A DNA stretch of 64,000 bases from assembly GCA_021155855.1 (NCBI GenBank), contig JAJNAZ010000014.1, positions 24,359-88,358 on the forward strand, given 5' to 3'. The stretch is from Solirubrobacterales bacterium. GTDB lineage: Bacteria > Actinomycetota > Thermoleophilia > Solirubrobacterales > 70-9. This document shows positions 53,933 through 61,681 of this stretch, piece by piece (positions within the stretch are counted from its first letter, which is position 1; every line of letters begins with the position of its first letter). Position numbers and translations under genes: made by a program. The notes beneath the pieces were generated by a model. The model was not told the origin of the DNA. It searched no databases and saw only the letters and a program-made list of their open reading frames with translations.

Positions 53933-54286
53933 TTATGAGAAGAACCTTCGCTCGAGCGTGAAGGTCTCGGTGGCAACGTCCGTGTCAGGGTCGTGGCTGC
54001 TGAGGAACGAGGTCACGCGCCGGCCGGTCAGGTTTGCGACCATCGTGGCGGCGTCGCTCTTGTAGGCGGCCGACCTGAGCCTGCCGGCGCCCGGCGTCTC
54101 CGCCGCGATCAGTCCCACGTCATAGTCGCCCACGGCATCGACGAGCACACAGGTGATGACGTTGTCGCGGATCTCCGTTCGCGCGGCGACGGGGCGCTTG
54201 CCTGAGTAGCGGATCCAAACGGCGACGAGGGCGTCGGTGATGCCCGCGCGGAGCCCGTGCTCCCGAGGTGCTGGGGGATCGGCCAT
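53933..54286 (-). CDS. DUF2294-family protein
   Basis: 117 residues from ATG 54286. ITDALVAVWIRYSGKRPVAA, then VITCVLVDAVGDYDVGL and SAAYKSDAATMVANLTGRRV match the DUF2294 pattern. It is 47 nt downstream of the sigma-factor gene on the same strand, likely the third gene of the STAS-sigma operon. The paralogue at 49866-50297 accompanies the other STAS locus. Confidence 0.72.
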   Translation of the reverse strand: MADPPAPREHGLRAGITDALVAVWIRYSGKRPVAARTEIRDNVITCVLVDAVGDYDVGLIAAETPGAGRLRSAAYKSDAATMVANLTGRRVTSFLSSHDPDTDVATETFTLERRFFS

Positions 54287-54333
54287 CGGATTGTCCCTTC
54301 CTCGTCCCCTCTGCGCTCGACCAGGGTGCTTGC

Positions 54334-55206
54334 TCAGGCCGCGGCGTTGATCAAATCGTCGGCCTGCTCGCCGCGGACCGCGGTCAGAAGCTTGCCGAGC
54401 GCGCGGCGGCTGATGCGTGAGATTTGCATCTGCGAGACCCCCAACTTCATCCCGATCTCGCGTTGGGGCAAATGATCGACGAACCGCAGGCGCAGCACTT
54501 GCCACTCGCGCTCGTCGAGCTTGGCCCCGGCGGCCGCCGCCTCGGCCTCGACCCGGTCATAGCCCGCTTCGGTTCCGCCGAGCGTCTCTACTAGCGCCAG
54601 CGACCCCTCGTCCCCTGAACTCGGTGCGTCGAGCGAGTGTGTGCGTCGGGCGTGACCGGCCTCGATTCCGTCGAGCACGTCCTCGACCGTGACGTCAAGA
54701 TGCTCCGCGATCTCGGTCGGGGTCGGAGGGCGCCCGAGTTCGTCAGACAAGTCGTCGGTCCCCCGATTGATCTTCATCGTCAGCTCCTGCAGCCCTCGCG
54801 GTAGGCGAAGGTTCCAGACGTGATCGCGGAAATGGCGTCGGAGCTCGCCGAGGATCGTCGGCGTGGCGTAGGCCCTGAACGGGAAACCAAGCGAGGGATC
54901 GAAGCCGTTGATCGACTTCACGAGGCCGAGGCTCGCCACCTGCACGAGGTCGTCAAGCGGCTCGGTTTGACGCCGGTAGCGGAGCGCGAGCGACTTGGCC
55001 AGGGGCATCAGGCGCCGCACGAGATCCTCACGCAGATCGGGCGACCGTGTCGCGGCGAACGCCTGAAACAAATCGTCCTCGTGTCGCCTGGCATCTGCTC
55101 GACGGCGGTCGGGTCGGCTGGCCGACCGAGGCCGTTCGGCGATCGCCATCGGCTCAGAGCCCGCCCGGCGGACAGCCCGGCGGGGGGTTGTATCTCTCAA
55201 CGCCAT
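54334..55206 (-). CDS. SigB/SigF-type alternative sigma factor
   Basis: 290 residues from ATG 55206, which overlaps the STAS stop by 10 nt. Sigma-70 group 3 layout: region 2 with AKSLALRYRRQTEPLDDLVQVASLGLVKSI and FDPSLGFPFRAYATPTILGE (about residues 65-115), region 3 with LDVTVEDVLDGIEAG, and region 4 with LDEREWQVLRLRFVDHLPQR and IGMKLGVSQMQISRISRRAL (about 225-270). Such factors drive general stress genes and are held by an RsbW-type anti-sigma factor. None is recognised beside it; the overlapping STAS gene is the natural antagonist. Confidence 0.93.
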   Translation of the reverse strand: MALRDTTPRRAVRRAGSEPMAIAERPRSASRPDRRRADARRHEDDLFQAFAATRSPDLREDLVRRLMPLAKSLALRYRRQTEPLDDLVQVASLGLVKSINGFDPSLGFPFRAYATPTILGELRRHFRDHVWNLRLPRGLQELTMKINRGTDDLSDELGRPPTPTEIAEHLDVTVEDVLDGIEAGHARRTHSLDAPSSGDEGSLALVETLGGTEAGYDRVEAEAAAAGAKLDEREWQVLRLRFVDHLPQREIGMKLGVSQMQISRISRRALGKLLTAVRGEQADDLINAAA

Positions 55207-55562
55207 GTGGCGTCGTGGACGGCGGGGCGCAGGCAGGGATCGGTGAGTGGTAACACCTCGTCGAGCCCCGTCAGCCGGAACATCTTGGCCGGGTGTCCCT
55301 TGCCACGAGTTAGCTGTAGACGGTTTCCGTTGCCCGCCGATCGACGACTCGCCTGCAGCAGGGTCCGTATGCCGATCGAGTCGATGAAGGTCAGCTCCTC
55401 CAAGTCGACGATGATTCGGTCGGCTTCCGTTTGATCGGCCTGCTCGAGCGCGAGTTCGACGTCGGGGCACCCTAAGAGGTCGAGTTCCCCGGTGATCCGA
55501 ACGACGTAAGCGTCGGATTGATGCTCGGCGTCGATCGTCAGAAACGGATGTGATGAGGACAC
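55197..55562 (-). CDS. STAS-domain anti-sigma factor antagonist
   Basis: 121 residues from GTG 55562, preceded by AGGAGG at the same spacing as in the paralogue at 49341-49718. STAS domain: VVRITGELDLLGCPDVELAL, then IVDLEELTFIDSIGIRTLLQ, with the phosphoacceptor Ser in DSIG (about residue 62). It should bind an RsbW-type kinase to free the sigma factor encoded by the overlapping gene. Together they form an RsbV-sigma pair without the usual kinase between them. Confidence 0.9.
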   Translation of the reverse strand: MSSSHPFLTIDAEHQSDAYVVRITGELDLLGCPDVELALEQADQTEADRIIVDLEELTFIDSIGIRTLLQASRRSAGNGNRLQLTRGKGHPAKMFRLTGLDEVLPLTDPCLRPAVHDATWR

Positions 55563-55660
55563 GCTATGACCTCCTGGGTCGTGCGACAGCATTGAGGAAG
55601 TCAGGCGGCGCTGCTCAGTACGACAGGGGTGCGGACCAAGCCTCGGGGCGAATGCCCTCC
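55563..55660 (-). promoter_or_regulatory. Conserved STAS-gene leader, copy B
   Basis: 98 nt between the predicted transcription start and the STAS start codon. Identical 21-nt block (55594-55614) and 13-nt block (55648-55660) to leader A, plus the same AGGAGG ribosome site and spacing. The block between is not conserved. Predicted start of transcription lies at its 5' end. Confidence 0.62.
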
Positions 55661-55669
55661 TAGACGCAG

Positions 55670-55699
55670 ACTATAGCCTAGACAGACCGGTCTGTCTAG
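55670..55699. promoter_or_regulatory. TetR operator palindrome overlapping a sigma-operon promoter
   Basis: A perfect 22-bp palindrome (55678-55699, half-site CTAGACAGACC) lies between the divergent TetR and STAS-sigma genes. On the minus strand TAGACA (55698-55693) and TATAGT (55675-55670) are 17 nt apart, a close match to -35/-10 boxes, so the palindrome covers the -35 and spacer. The half-site is of the type recognised by TetR-family regulators. Confidence 0.7.
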
Positions 55700-55716
55700 G
55701 GCTATGATGAACATTG

Positions 55717-56310
55717 ATGCCCGAGCAAGAGCCAAGCATCGCGACGAAGCGCGGACGCAGACCAGCCCGTGAACGTCTGGTCGAGACGGCCTACGCGATG
55801 TTCGCGGCCCGCGGAGTTCGCGACGTCGGGGTCGATGAGGTCATTGAGCGCGCCGGCGTGGCGAAGGCGACGCTGTATCGGCATTTCCCCTCCAAGGACG
55901 ACCTCGTGGTCGCCTTGCTTGAGGAGCGCGAGCAACGCTGGACCCGGGACTGGGTCGAGGCCGAGGCGAGAGGACGGGGCTCGGAGCCGGAGCAACAATT
56001 GCTCGCGATCTTCGATCTCTTCGACGAGTGGTTTCATCGCGAGGACTTCGAGGGCTGCGCGTTCATCAACGTCATGCTGGAGATGGGCCCGGCCCACCCG
56101 GTCGGAAGCGCGAGCGTGCGTCATCTGGAGAACATCCGCGCGGTGGTCAGTCGTCTTGCCGAAGAGGCCGGCCTTCGCGATCCATCCTCGTTCGCGCGCT
56201 CGTGGCACATCCTGATGAAGGGGTCGATCGTTCAGGCCGTCGAGGGCGATCTCGACGCCGCGGCGCGAGCCAAATCGATGGCCCGGCTGCTGATCGATAA
56301 GTACCGCTAG
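55717..56310 (+). CDS. TetR-family transcriptional regulator
   Basis: 197 residues from ATG 55717 (TTG 55714 also in frame). Helix-turn-helix: RERLVETAYAMFAARGVRDV, then GVDEVIERAGVAKATLYRHF. The C-terminal domain (EDFEGCAFINVMLEMGPAHP) resembles the TetR_C_33/AcrR-like type. Its own 22-bp operator is 18 nt upstream, and that site also overlaps the promoter of the STAS-sigma operon, so this protein probably couples a ligand signal to the sigma factor. Confidence 0.92.
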   Translation: MPEQEPSIATKRGRRPARERLVETAYAMFAARGVRDVGVDEVIERAGVAKATLYRHFPSKDDLVVALLEEREQRWTRDWVEAEARGRGSEPEQQLLAIFDLFDEWFHREDFEGCAFINVMLEMGPAHPVGSASVRHLENIRAVVSRLAEEAGLRDPSSFARSWHILMKGSIVQAVEGDLDAAARAKSMARLLIDKYR

Positions 56311-56453
56311 CCGCTGCGCCCAACGAAAGCCGTCTGCTCGCGTCGCGGGCTCCGAGGCTCCGCCGGTCCCGCGCGTTTGAGCAGAAACGAAACGCTCGTC
56401 GCGACGGCGCACGCGAGCGTCAGGCACGGCGCGGATCGTCGCGCCGGGCCGGC

Positions 56454-56651
56454 TCAGGTGAGCCGGAAGTGACCCGTGTTCTCCTCGTCGTCGCGGACCT
56501 TCTCGACCCGACCGGCCTTGCGGGCCTGGGCGAAGGCCTGCTTGAGTTCGGGCTTCTCGACGCCGAGCCGATTGGCGATGTCGGCTCGGGTGAACTCCTC
56601 CTGACCGAGGTCCTGCGCGGCTCCCACGAGTTGGTCTGCCGTGATCGTCAA
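56454..56651 (-). CDS. Small winged-helix-like protein, 65 aa
   Basis: TTG start with GAGGAG ribosome site about 8 nt upstream. Reads TITADQLVGAAQDLGQEEFT and RADIANRLGVEKPELKQAFA, a helix-turn-helix-like arrangement, then a beta-hairpin VEKVRDDEENTGHFRLT. Possibly a small DNA-binding protein. No family symbol can be given. Confidence 0.6.
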   Translation of the reverse strand: MTITADQLVGAAQDLGQEEFTRADIANRLGVEKPELKQAFAQARKAGRVEKVRDDEENTGHFRLT

Positions 56652-56784
56652 TTCATCGTTCTCCTCGGTTGGTGCTCAGTTCGATAGGTCCTGATCTTTC
56701 ACGCCAACTCCACGGGTCCGGCTTTCCAACCTCGACTCGGCCAGGCAGGCAGTGTGGGCCCGCCGATTGCGTTTGCGAGGCACC

Positions 56785-56874
56785 TCAGGCGACCCGGACG
56801 TTGGCGGCCCGCGGCCCCTTATCGCCCGCCTCGCCGACGTAGGTGACTTTGGTTCCTTCGTGAATCCGAACGCG
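56785..56874 (-). pseudogene. 3' remnant of a cold-shock protein gene
   Basis: The minus strand reads RVRIHEGTKVTYVGEAGDKG then PRAANVRVA and a stop, the last third of a CspA-type cold-shock domain (GPRAANV end). The N-terminal RNP motifs are missing: the YihY gene ends 25 nt upstream and no start or earlier part is present. Only the tail of the gene remains. Confidence 0.55.
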
Positions 56875-56898
56875 ACGATGAATCCCTGCCTGAGGGCG

Positions 56899-57783
56899 CT
56901 AGCCCTTCTCCGGCAGTCGCAGGGTCTCCGCGGCCGGTACTCCCTCGGCGAGCTCCTTCTCGCGCTCTATCTCGGCATTGAGCTCGGCGCCGAAGAGCAG
57001 TGCGATGTTCGTCAGCCAGAGCCAGAACACCAGGACGATGGCCGTCGCGAACGACCCATAGGTGGCATTGAGATTGCCTAGATTCGAGACGTAAAGAGAG
57101 AAGCCCGCGGAAGCCAGGAGCCAGAGCAGGACACCCGCGGCCGCTCCCGGGGTAACCGATCTGAACCCACGCTGCCTGACATCGGGAGTGACGTAGTAGA
57201 GCCAAGAGAACGCGAGCATCGCCGCAAACCCGGCGGCTGGCCAGCGAGCGATTTCCCAGACATCCGCGGCGGTCGACCCGAGGCCGATGAAGCCGAGCAG
57301 GTCGGCCGCGAAGTCGCCCCCGACGAAGACGAGGACCAGTGTCAGCAGGACGAGCGACCCGAGGATGAGGCTCGAGATCAGGTCGGTCTTCTTGCGCTGG
57401 AGAAAGCCCCGCCCATGCTCGACCTCGAAGCTGACGTTCATCGCGCGTCGGGCGGCCTCCAGCACCCCCGTGGCTCCATAAATAGCGATGATCGCGCCGA
57501 TCGCGAGCGTGGTCGCCGCAAGCCCCTTGCTGCGAAACGCGCTACGCAGCGCCGCGTCGACGGCCCCCACGGTCGAGTCCGGGGCGACGTCGCGCAGGTA
57601 GCCGATGATCGCATCGTAGGTCTGCGGGTACTGGCCGAGCAGGCCGAGCAACGAGACGCCCATCAGCGCCGCCGGGAACAGAGACATCAGGGAGTAGTAG
57701 GTGAGCGCCGCCGCGTGGTGCGTCATCTGGTCGTCGTAAAACGACTTCAGGGTCCGCTTGATGACCTCCCGGACTCGCGCCAT
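56899..57783 (-). CDS. YihY/BrkB-family inner-membrane protein
   Basis: 294 residues with about six membrane helices. HHAAALTYYSLMSLFPAALM and VGVSFEVEHGRGFLQRKKTD type motifs (AAALTYY, LPAALM) plus GAELNAEIEREKELAEGVP at the C-terminus identify the YihY/virulence factor BrkB family. Function is unsettled (once called RNase BN); membrane transport is one suggestion. Convergent remnants and a hairpin lie downstream. Its neighbour upstream is the histone-like gene. Confidence 0.9.
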   Translation of the reverse strand: MARVREVIKRTLKSFYDDQMTHHAAALTYYSLMSLFPAALMGVSLLGLLGQYPQTYDAIIGYLRDVAPDSTVGAVDAALRSAFRSKGLAATTLAIGAIIAIYGATGVLEAARRAMNVSFEVEHGRGFLQRKKTDLISSLILGSLVLLTLVLVFVGGDFAADLLGFIGLGSTAADVWEIARWPAAGFAAMLAFSWLYYVTPDVRQRGFRSVTPGAAAGVLLWLLASAGFSLYVSNLGNLNATYGSFATAIVLVFWLWLTNIALLFGAELNAEIEREKELAEGVPAAETLRLPEKG

Positions 57784-57887
57784 GGGCTGCAGCTACCCGA
57801 AGATGCGCTCCGCAGAGCGTCCACGGGCGCTGACGAGACCACAGTTCAGACGGCTAGTCAAAGGCGCTTGCCCCCTGTACGCACGAA

Positions 57888-57914
57888 GAGAGGCCCGCGT
57901 AACCCGGGCCTCTC
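57888..57914 (-). terminator. Hairpin terminator between histone-like and YihY genes
   Basis: Perfect 10-bp stem (GAGAGGCCCG / CGGGCCTCTC) with a 7-nt loop, 34 nt after the histone-like gene stop. No U-tract. The stem is symmetric, so it could act on either strand; by position it belongs to the minus-strand histone-like gene. Confidence 0.65.
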
Positions 57915-57947
57915 CTCTGCAGATGCTGAGGACCGCCTAACTGAGGC

Positions 57948-58424
57948 TCAGAACCCGGCCCTGGTGCTCGATTGCACATCATTCGCGAGACCCTCGACGC
58001 TGCCTTGAACGTGCTTGGTCTGACGCTCGACTGTGCGACGCGTGCGGCCGAGCGCCTTGGCACCCCGTCGCTCGAATCGATTCAGCTCCCGGCGAGTGAG
58101 CTGGGTGTTGCTGTAGGTACGAACCGTGTTCGTCACTCGGTCGCGCGCCTCGAGCGCGGCGCCGACGGGGATCAAAGCGACGCGCTCGGCTTGGTGGGCG
58201 ACGGCCCCGAGACGGGTTGTCTCGGCCTCGGCGCGACGTGCGGCTGCGCGGGCAGCCTGCTTGGCCGTCGTTCGCGCGGCGCGCCCGGTGCCCCGCGCGG
58301 AACTCCTTGTCCGGCGAGCGGAGGCCTTGGCGGTTTCACCGCTTTGCCTGGCGGAGTTTCGCTTACGTGTCGCAGCGGCCTTCTTGGCGGCTGCTTGGCG
58401 CTGGGTCTTTGTCTGTGCGGCCAT
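57948..58424 (-). CDS. Histone H1-like basic DNA-binding protein
   Basis: 158 residues from ATG 58424. The N-terminal 70 residues are very rich in Ala, Lys, Arg and Ser (TQRQAAAKKAAATRKRNSAR and similar), like the tails of bacterial histone H1-type or HupB-tail proteins that coat DNA. The C-terminal part has a short hydrophobic stretch (ERVALIPVGAALEARD) and TNTVRTYSNTQLTRRELNRF. DNA binding is inferred from composition only. A terminator follows. Confidence 0.6.
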   Translation of the reverse strand: MAAQTKTQRQAAAKKAAATRKRNSARQSGETAKASARRTRSSARGTGRAARTTAKQAARAAARRAEAETTRLGAVAHQAERVALIPVGAALEARDRVTNTVRTYSNTQLTRRELNRFERRGAKALGRTRRTVERQTKHVQGSVEGLANDVQSSTRAGF

Positions 58425-58542
58425 GGGTCTATATCCCTTCGATTGTTGCCTCGTTATCGAGAACCGGCCGAGGGCCCTGAAGGCTCCCGGCCGGTCTGCG
58501 TACGACGTGCGCCGGCTGATCGCCTGCGCCCGCTTCGCGGTC

Positions 58543-58869
58543 CTAGTGACGACTCCCGTTGCTGTCGTCGTGCGTCTCGGTGTAGGGGTCGCTCGATCCG
58601 GACTTGGCCAGACCTCGGCTGATGAAATAGGCGCCGGCGACGATCGCGACGTAGAGCCATGCCTGGCGGGCGATGAACTCGTCGGTCCCGCCGGTGTCAC
58701 CGCCGTTGATTGCGGCTGCGCTGACGAGGATCGCCACGACGACGCCGACCATGGCCCAAAACTCGGTGGTCTTGAAGGCCTGCTTGGTCTCGGTCGCCAA
58801 GCGGCGGACGACGCCGGTGTGACGAACTGAGTCGGTGCGTACGGCACCGGTCTTGGTTCCTGCTTCCAT
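58543..58869 (-). CDS. Small two-helix membrane protein, 108 aa
   Basis: From ATG 58869. Basic N-terminus (TETKQAFKTTEFWAMV), then two hydrophobic helices (VGVVVAILVSAAAIN and AWLYVAIVAGAYFISRGLA), and a polar tail ending DDSNGSRH. No family recognised. Lies upstream of the histone-like gene on the same strand with a 118-nt gap. Confidence 0.65.
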   Translation of the reverse strand: MEAGTKTGAVRTDSVRHTGVVRRLATETKQAFKTTEFWAMVGVVVAILVSAAAINGGDTGGTDEFIARQAWLYVAIVAGAYFISRGLAKSGSSDPYTETHDDSNGSRH

Positions 58870-59215
58870 AAGGTGCGTTCTCCAGTCTTTGAGGAATCTC
58901 GTCTGGGCCGTGCGAGGTGACCATCGGTCACGCTCGCCCCTTTGCTCCCAGCCGAAGGGCAGGTTGCCTCGCGATTCGGCGAAGCAATGCTGCCTTGCCT
59001 CTAATCTACCCGCTCGGAGACCATCCAAACAAACGTTCGGGCGGGGACGCATCGCTCGGAAGCGGGAACCTGCGTTCCCTTGAGCCTGTTGACCGCGTTC
59101 TGGTGCTCGGCGATGTGCGAGGTTGCGGGCGGGCGGGCGGTGTCGAGCTGCGGGATTAGATCGAGCATGGCCGAGCGCGATCTCGCGGAACCGCGTCGGA
59201 GGCGACAATCCCGCC
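58870..59215. other. Divergent intergenic region
   Basis: Separates the two-helix membrane gene from the antiporter gene. No gene is supported. AT-richer bases occur near 59000-59035 (AATCTACCC ... CAAACAAACG) and could hold promoters, but no consensus -35/-10 pair is clear. Confidence 0.35.
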
Positions 59216-60802
59216 GTGGAGAACTTCGAGATCGTCCTCGCGGTGCTGTTCGTCCTGGTCGCTGGCCTGAACTCGGTCGCGCGCCGGCTGTCGGTGCCGT
59301 ATCCGATCCCGCTCGTGCTGGGCGGCCTGGTGGTCGGGCTGATTCCCGGCATCCCCGAGATCGAGCTGGAGCCGGACCTGGTGCTCGTCATCTTCCTGCC
59401 GCCGTTGCTCTACGCCGCCGCCTTCTTCTCCGACCTGCGGGCGCTGCGCAGCGAGGTGCGCCCGATCTCGATGGCGTCGATCGGCCTCGTGCTGCTGACG
59501 ACCGTTGTCGTCGCCGTGATCGCCCGCGAGGTGATCGGGCTCTCCTGGCCGCTGGCCTTTGCCCTCGGCGCGATCGTCTCACCGACCGATCCGGTGGCCG
59601 CCACCGCGATCATGCGCCAGCTGGGAGCCCCACGTCGGATCGTCAACGTGATCGAGGGCGAGAGCCTGGTCAACGACGCGACCGCGCTCGTCGCCTATCG
59701 GGTGGCGGTGGGCGCCGCGGTGGGCGGCAGCTTCTCGGCGCTCGACGCGGGACTCGAGTTCATCGGCGCAGCCGCCGGCGGAATCGCGATCGGGCTCGTG
59801 GTCGGCTATGTCGTCGCCGAGATCCGGCGCCGGATCGACGACGCGCCGACCGAGCTCACGATCTCGCTGCTAACCGCCTACGCGGCATTCATCCCGGCGG
59901 ACGAACTGGGGCTATCGGGCGTCCTCGCGGCGGTCACAGCCGGCGTCTATCTCGGCTGGCGTGCCCCCGAGCTGCTCATCCCCGAGACGCGGCTGCAGAG
60001 CACCGCCCTCTGGCAGATCCTCGTCTTCCTCCTCAACGCGACGCTGTTCATCCTTATCGGGCTGCAGCTGCCGGTGATCACCGAGGGCCTCGACGCCTAC
60101 ACGACCGGCGAGCTGCTCGGCTACTCGGCGCTCGTCTGCGCGGCGGTGATCGGCACCCGCTTCCTGTTCATGTTCACGGCGCCCTACCTGGTCCGAGCGC
60201 TCGATCGGCGGGCCGAGCAGCGCGTGCGGCGAGTCGGCGCTCGGGTGCGGATCGTCGCCGCGTGGTCGGGGATGCGTGGGGCGGTGTCGCTCGCCGCCGC
60301 GCTGGCGCTGCCGCTCGAGACCGACGCCGGCGCGCCCCTCCCGGACCGCGACCTGATCCTGTTCATCACCTTCACATTGATCCTCGTCACCGTGGTCGGG
60401 CAGGGCCTTACCCTGCCGTACCTGATCCGGCGCCTGGGTGTGGAGCAGGACAGCTCCGAGGAGGAGGCCGAGGAGTTGCGCGGCCGATGGGTTGCGTCGC
60501 ACGCGGCACTGGAGCGGCTCGACGAGCTTGCGATCGAGGAGTGGACCCGCGATGACACGATCGATCGCCTCCGGGGCCTGTATGAGTTTCGCCAGCGGCG
60601 GGTCAAGGTGCGGGCCGGCAAGATCGAGGACGACGATGGCGTCGAGGACCGCTCGCTCGCATACCAGCATCTGATGCGCGAGCTCTACGCGGCGCAGCGC
60701 CAAGCCCTGGTCACGCTGCGAAACGAGGGTGAGATCAGCAACGACGTGATGCACCGAATCGAACGCGAGCTCGATCTCGAGGAGTCGCGCCTCGAGGTTT
60801 GA
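59216..60802 (+). CDS. CPA1-type Na+/H+ antiporter
   Basis: 528 residues from GTG 59216. About 12 hydrophobic helices with the ion-site signatures ALGAIVSPTDPVAATAI (SPTDPVA), NVIEGESLVNDATALVAY (ND motif, about residue 160) and AWSGMRGAVSLAAALALP (RGA motif). The C-terminal cytoplasmic tail (residues 420-528) is charged and helical. It exchanges Na+ or K+ for H+ to control pH and salt. The C-terminal tail resembles those of other actinobacterial NhaP-like proteins. Confidence 0.94.
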   Translation: MENFEIVLAVLFVLVAGLNSVARRLSVPYPIPLVLGGLVVGLIPGIPEIELEPDLVLVIFLPPLLYAAAFFSDLRALRSEVRPISMASIGLVLLTTVVVAVIAREVIGLSWPLAFALGAIVSPTDPVAATAIMRQLGAPRRIVNVIEGESLVNDATALVAYRVAVGAAVGGSFSALDAGLEFIGAAAGGIAIGLVVGYVVAEIRRRIDDAPTELTISLLTAYAAFIPADELGLSGVLAAVTAGVYLGWRAPELLIPETRLQSTALWQILVFLLNATLFILIGLQLPVITEGLDAYTTGELLGYSALVCAAVIGTRFLFMFTAPYLVRALDRRAEQRVRRVGARVRIVAAWSGMRGAVSLAAALALPLETDAGAPLPDRDLILFITFTLILVTVVGQGLTLPYLIRRLGVEQDSSEEEAEELRGRWVASHAALERLDELAIEEWTRDDTIDRLRGLYEFRQRRVKVRAGKIEDDDGVEDRSLAYQHLMRELYAAQRQALVTLRNEGEISNDVMHRIERELDLEESRLEV

Positions 60803-60861
60803 GCCCGGGCGTGGCTCAGCATCGCTTCGACGGACGGCGGGCGGGGACGTAGGCTCGTCGG

Positions 60862-61668
60862 GTGCGGATCGTGACCTGGAACGTGGCCCGGCGCAGTTCG
60901 CGTCTCGCCGAGCAGGCCGTTGCACTCGCCGGGCGCGAGCCCGACGTGGTCGCACTCCAAGAGGTCACCGAGCGCACGCTTCGATCGTGGAGGGCTGCGC
61001 TCGAGACGATCGGTATGGCGGACGTGCGGACATCCCTGGATCGCGCCGACCCGGCCCGGGTGCCGGCGGCCAGGCGCCGCACCGGCGTGCTCCTGGGCTC
61101 GCGCGCGCCGCTCGCGGATGCCTCGACGCCGCCTGTGCCTTGGCCGGAGACCGCCCTGGCAGCAGTAACGTCATCCGTGGCCACGGGTCCGGTGGAGCTC
61201 CACTGCGTCCATGTCCCGAACGCTGCCAACGGCTGGATCAAGGTTCGAACACTGAAGGCGATCCGCGACCGCCTGGCGACCGCACCGCGCGGCCCGCGTG
61301 TGCTCTGCGGTGACCTAAACACCCCCCGCCGCGAGCTTCCCGACGGCGAGGTGATCTCGTTCGCCCGCGACTCCCGGGGGCGCCTACGGCCAGAGCGCGG
61401 ATCCGAGTGGGACGAGGCCGAGCTCGGCCTCGTCCCGGGCCTGCGGGATCTCGGCTACCGCGACGCGTTCCGAGCCCTGCACGGGTATGCCCGGCGCGAG
61501 CCGAGCTGGACTTGGCGGCGCATCGCCGGCCACGACGGCGGCTGGCGTCTGGATCACCTGTTCGCATCGGAGGAGCTTCGTCCCACGTCAGCCACCTACC
61601 ACCATGCATGGCGCGACCAGGGGCTCAGCGACCACTCGGCGCTCGAAGTCGACCTGCACAAGGGGTAG
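60862..61668 (+). CDS. Endonuclease/exonuclease/phosphatase-family protein
   Basis: 268 residues from GTG 60862. Four-layered EEP fold: MRIVTWNVARRSSRLAEQAV, PDVVALQEVTERT (catalytic Glu), VHVPNAANGWIKVRTL, RVLCGDLNTPRRE (GDxN), WRLDHLFASEEL and LSDHSALEVDL (SDH). Members act on DNA, RNA, inositol phosphates or sphingomyelin. The lack of a signal peptide points to a cytoplasmic role such as DNA repair. Confidence 0.92.
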   Translation: MRIVTWNVARRSSRLAEQAVALAGREPDVVALQEVTERTLRSWRAALETIGMADVRTSLDRADPARVPAARRRTGVLLGSRAPLADASTPPVPWPETALAAVTSSVATGPVELHCVHVPNAANGWIKVRTLKAIRDRLATAPRGPRVLCGDLNTPRRELPDGEVISFARDSRGRLRPERGSEWDEAELGLVPGLRDLGYRDAFRALHGYARREPSWTWRRIAGHDGGWRLDHLFASEELRPTSATYHHAWRDQGLSDHSALEVDLHKG

Positions 61669-61681
61669 GTCGGCCCCGGAC

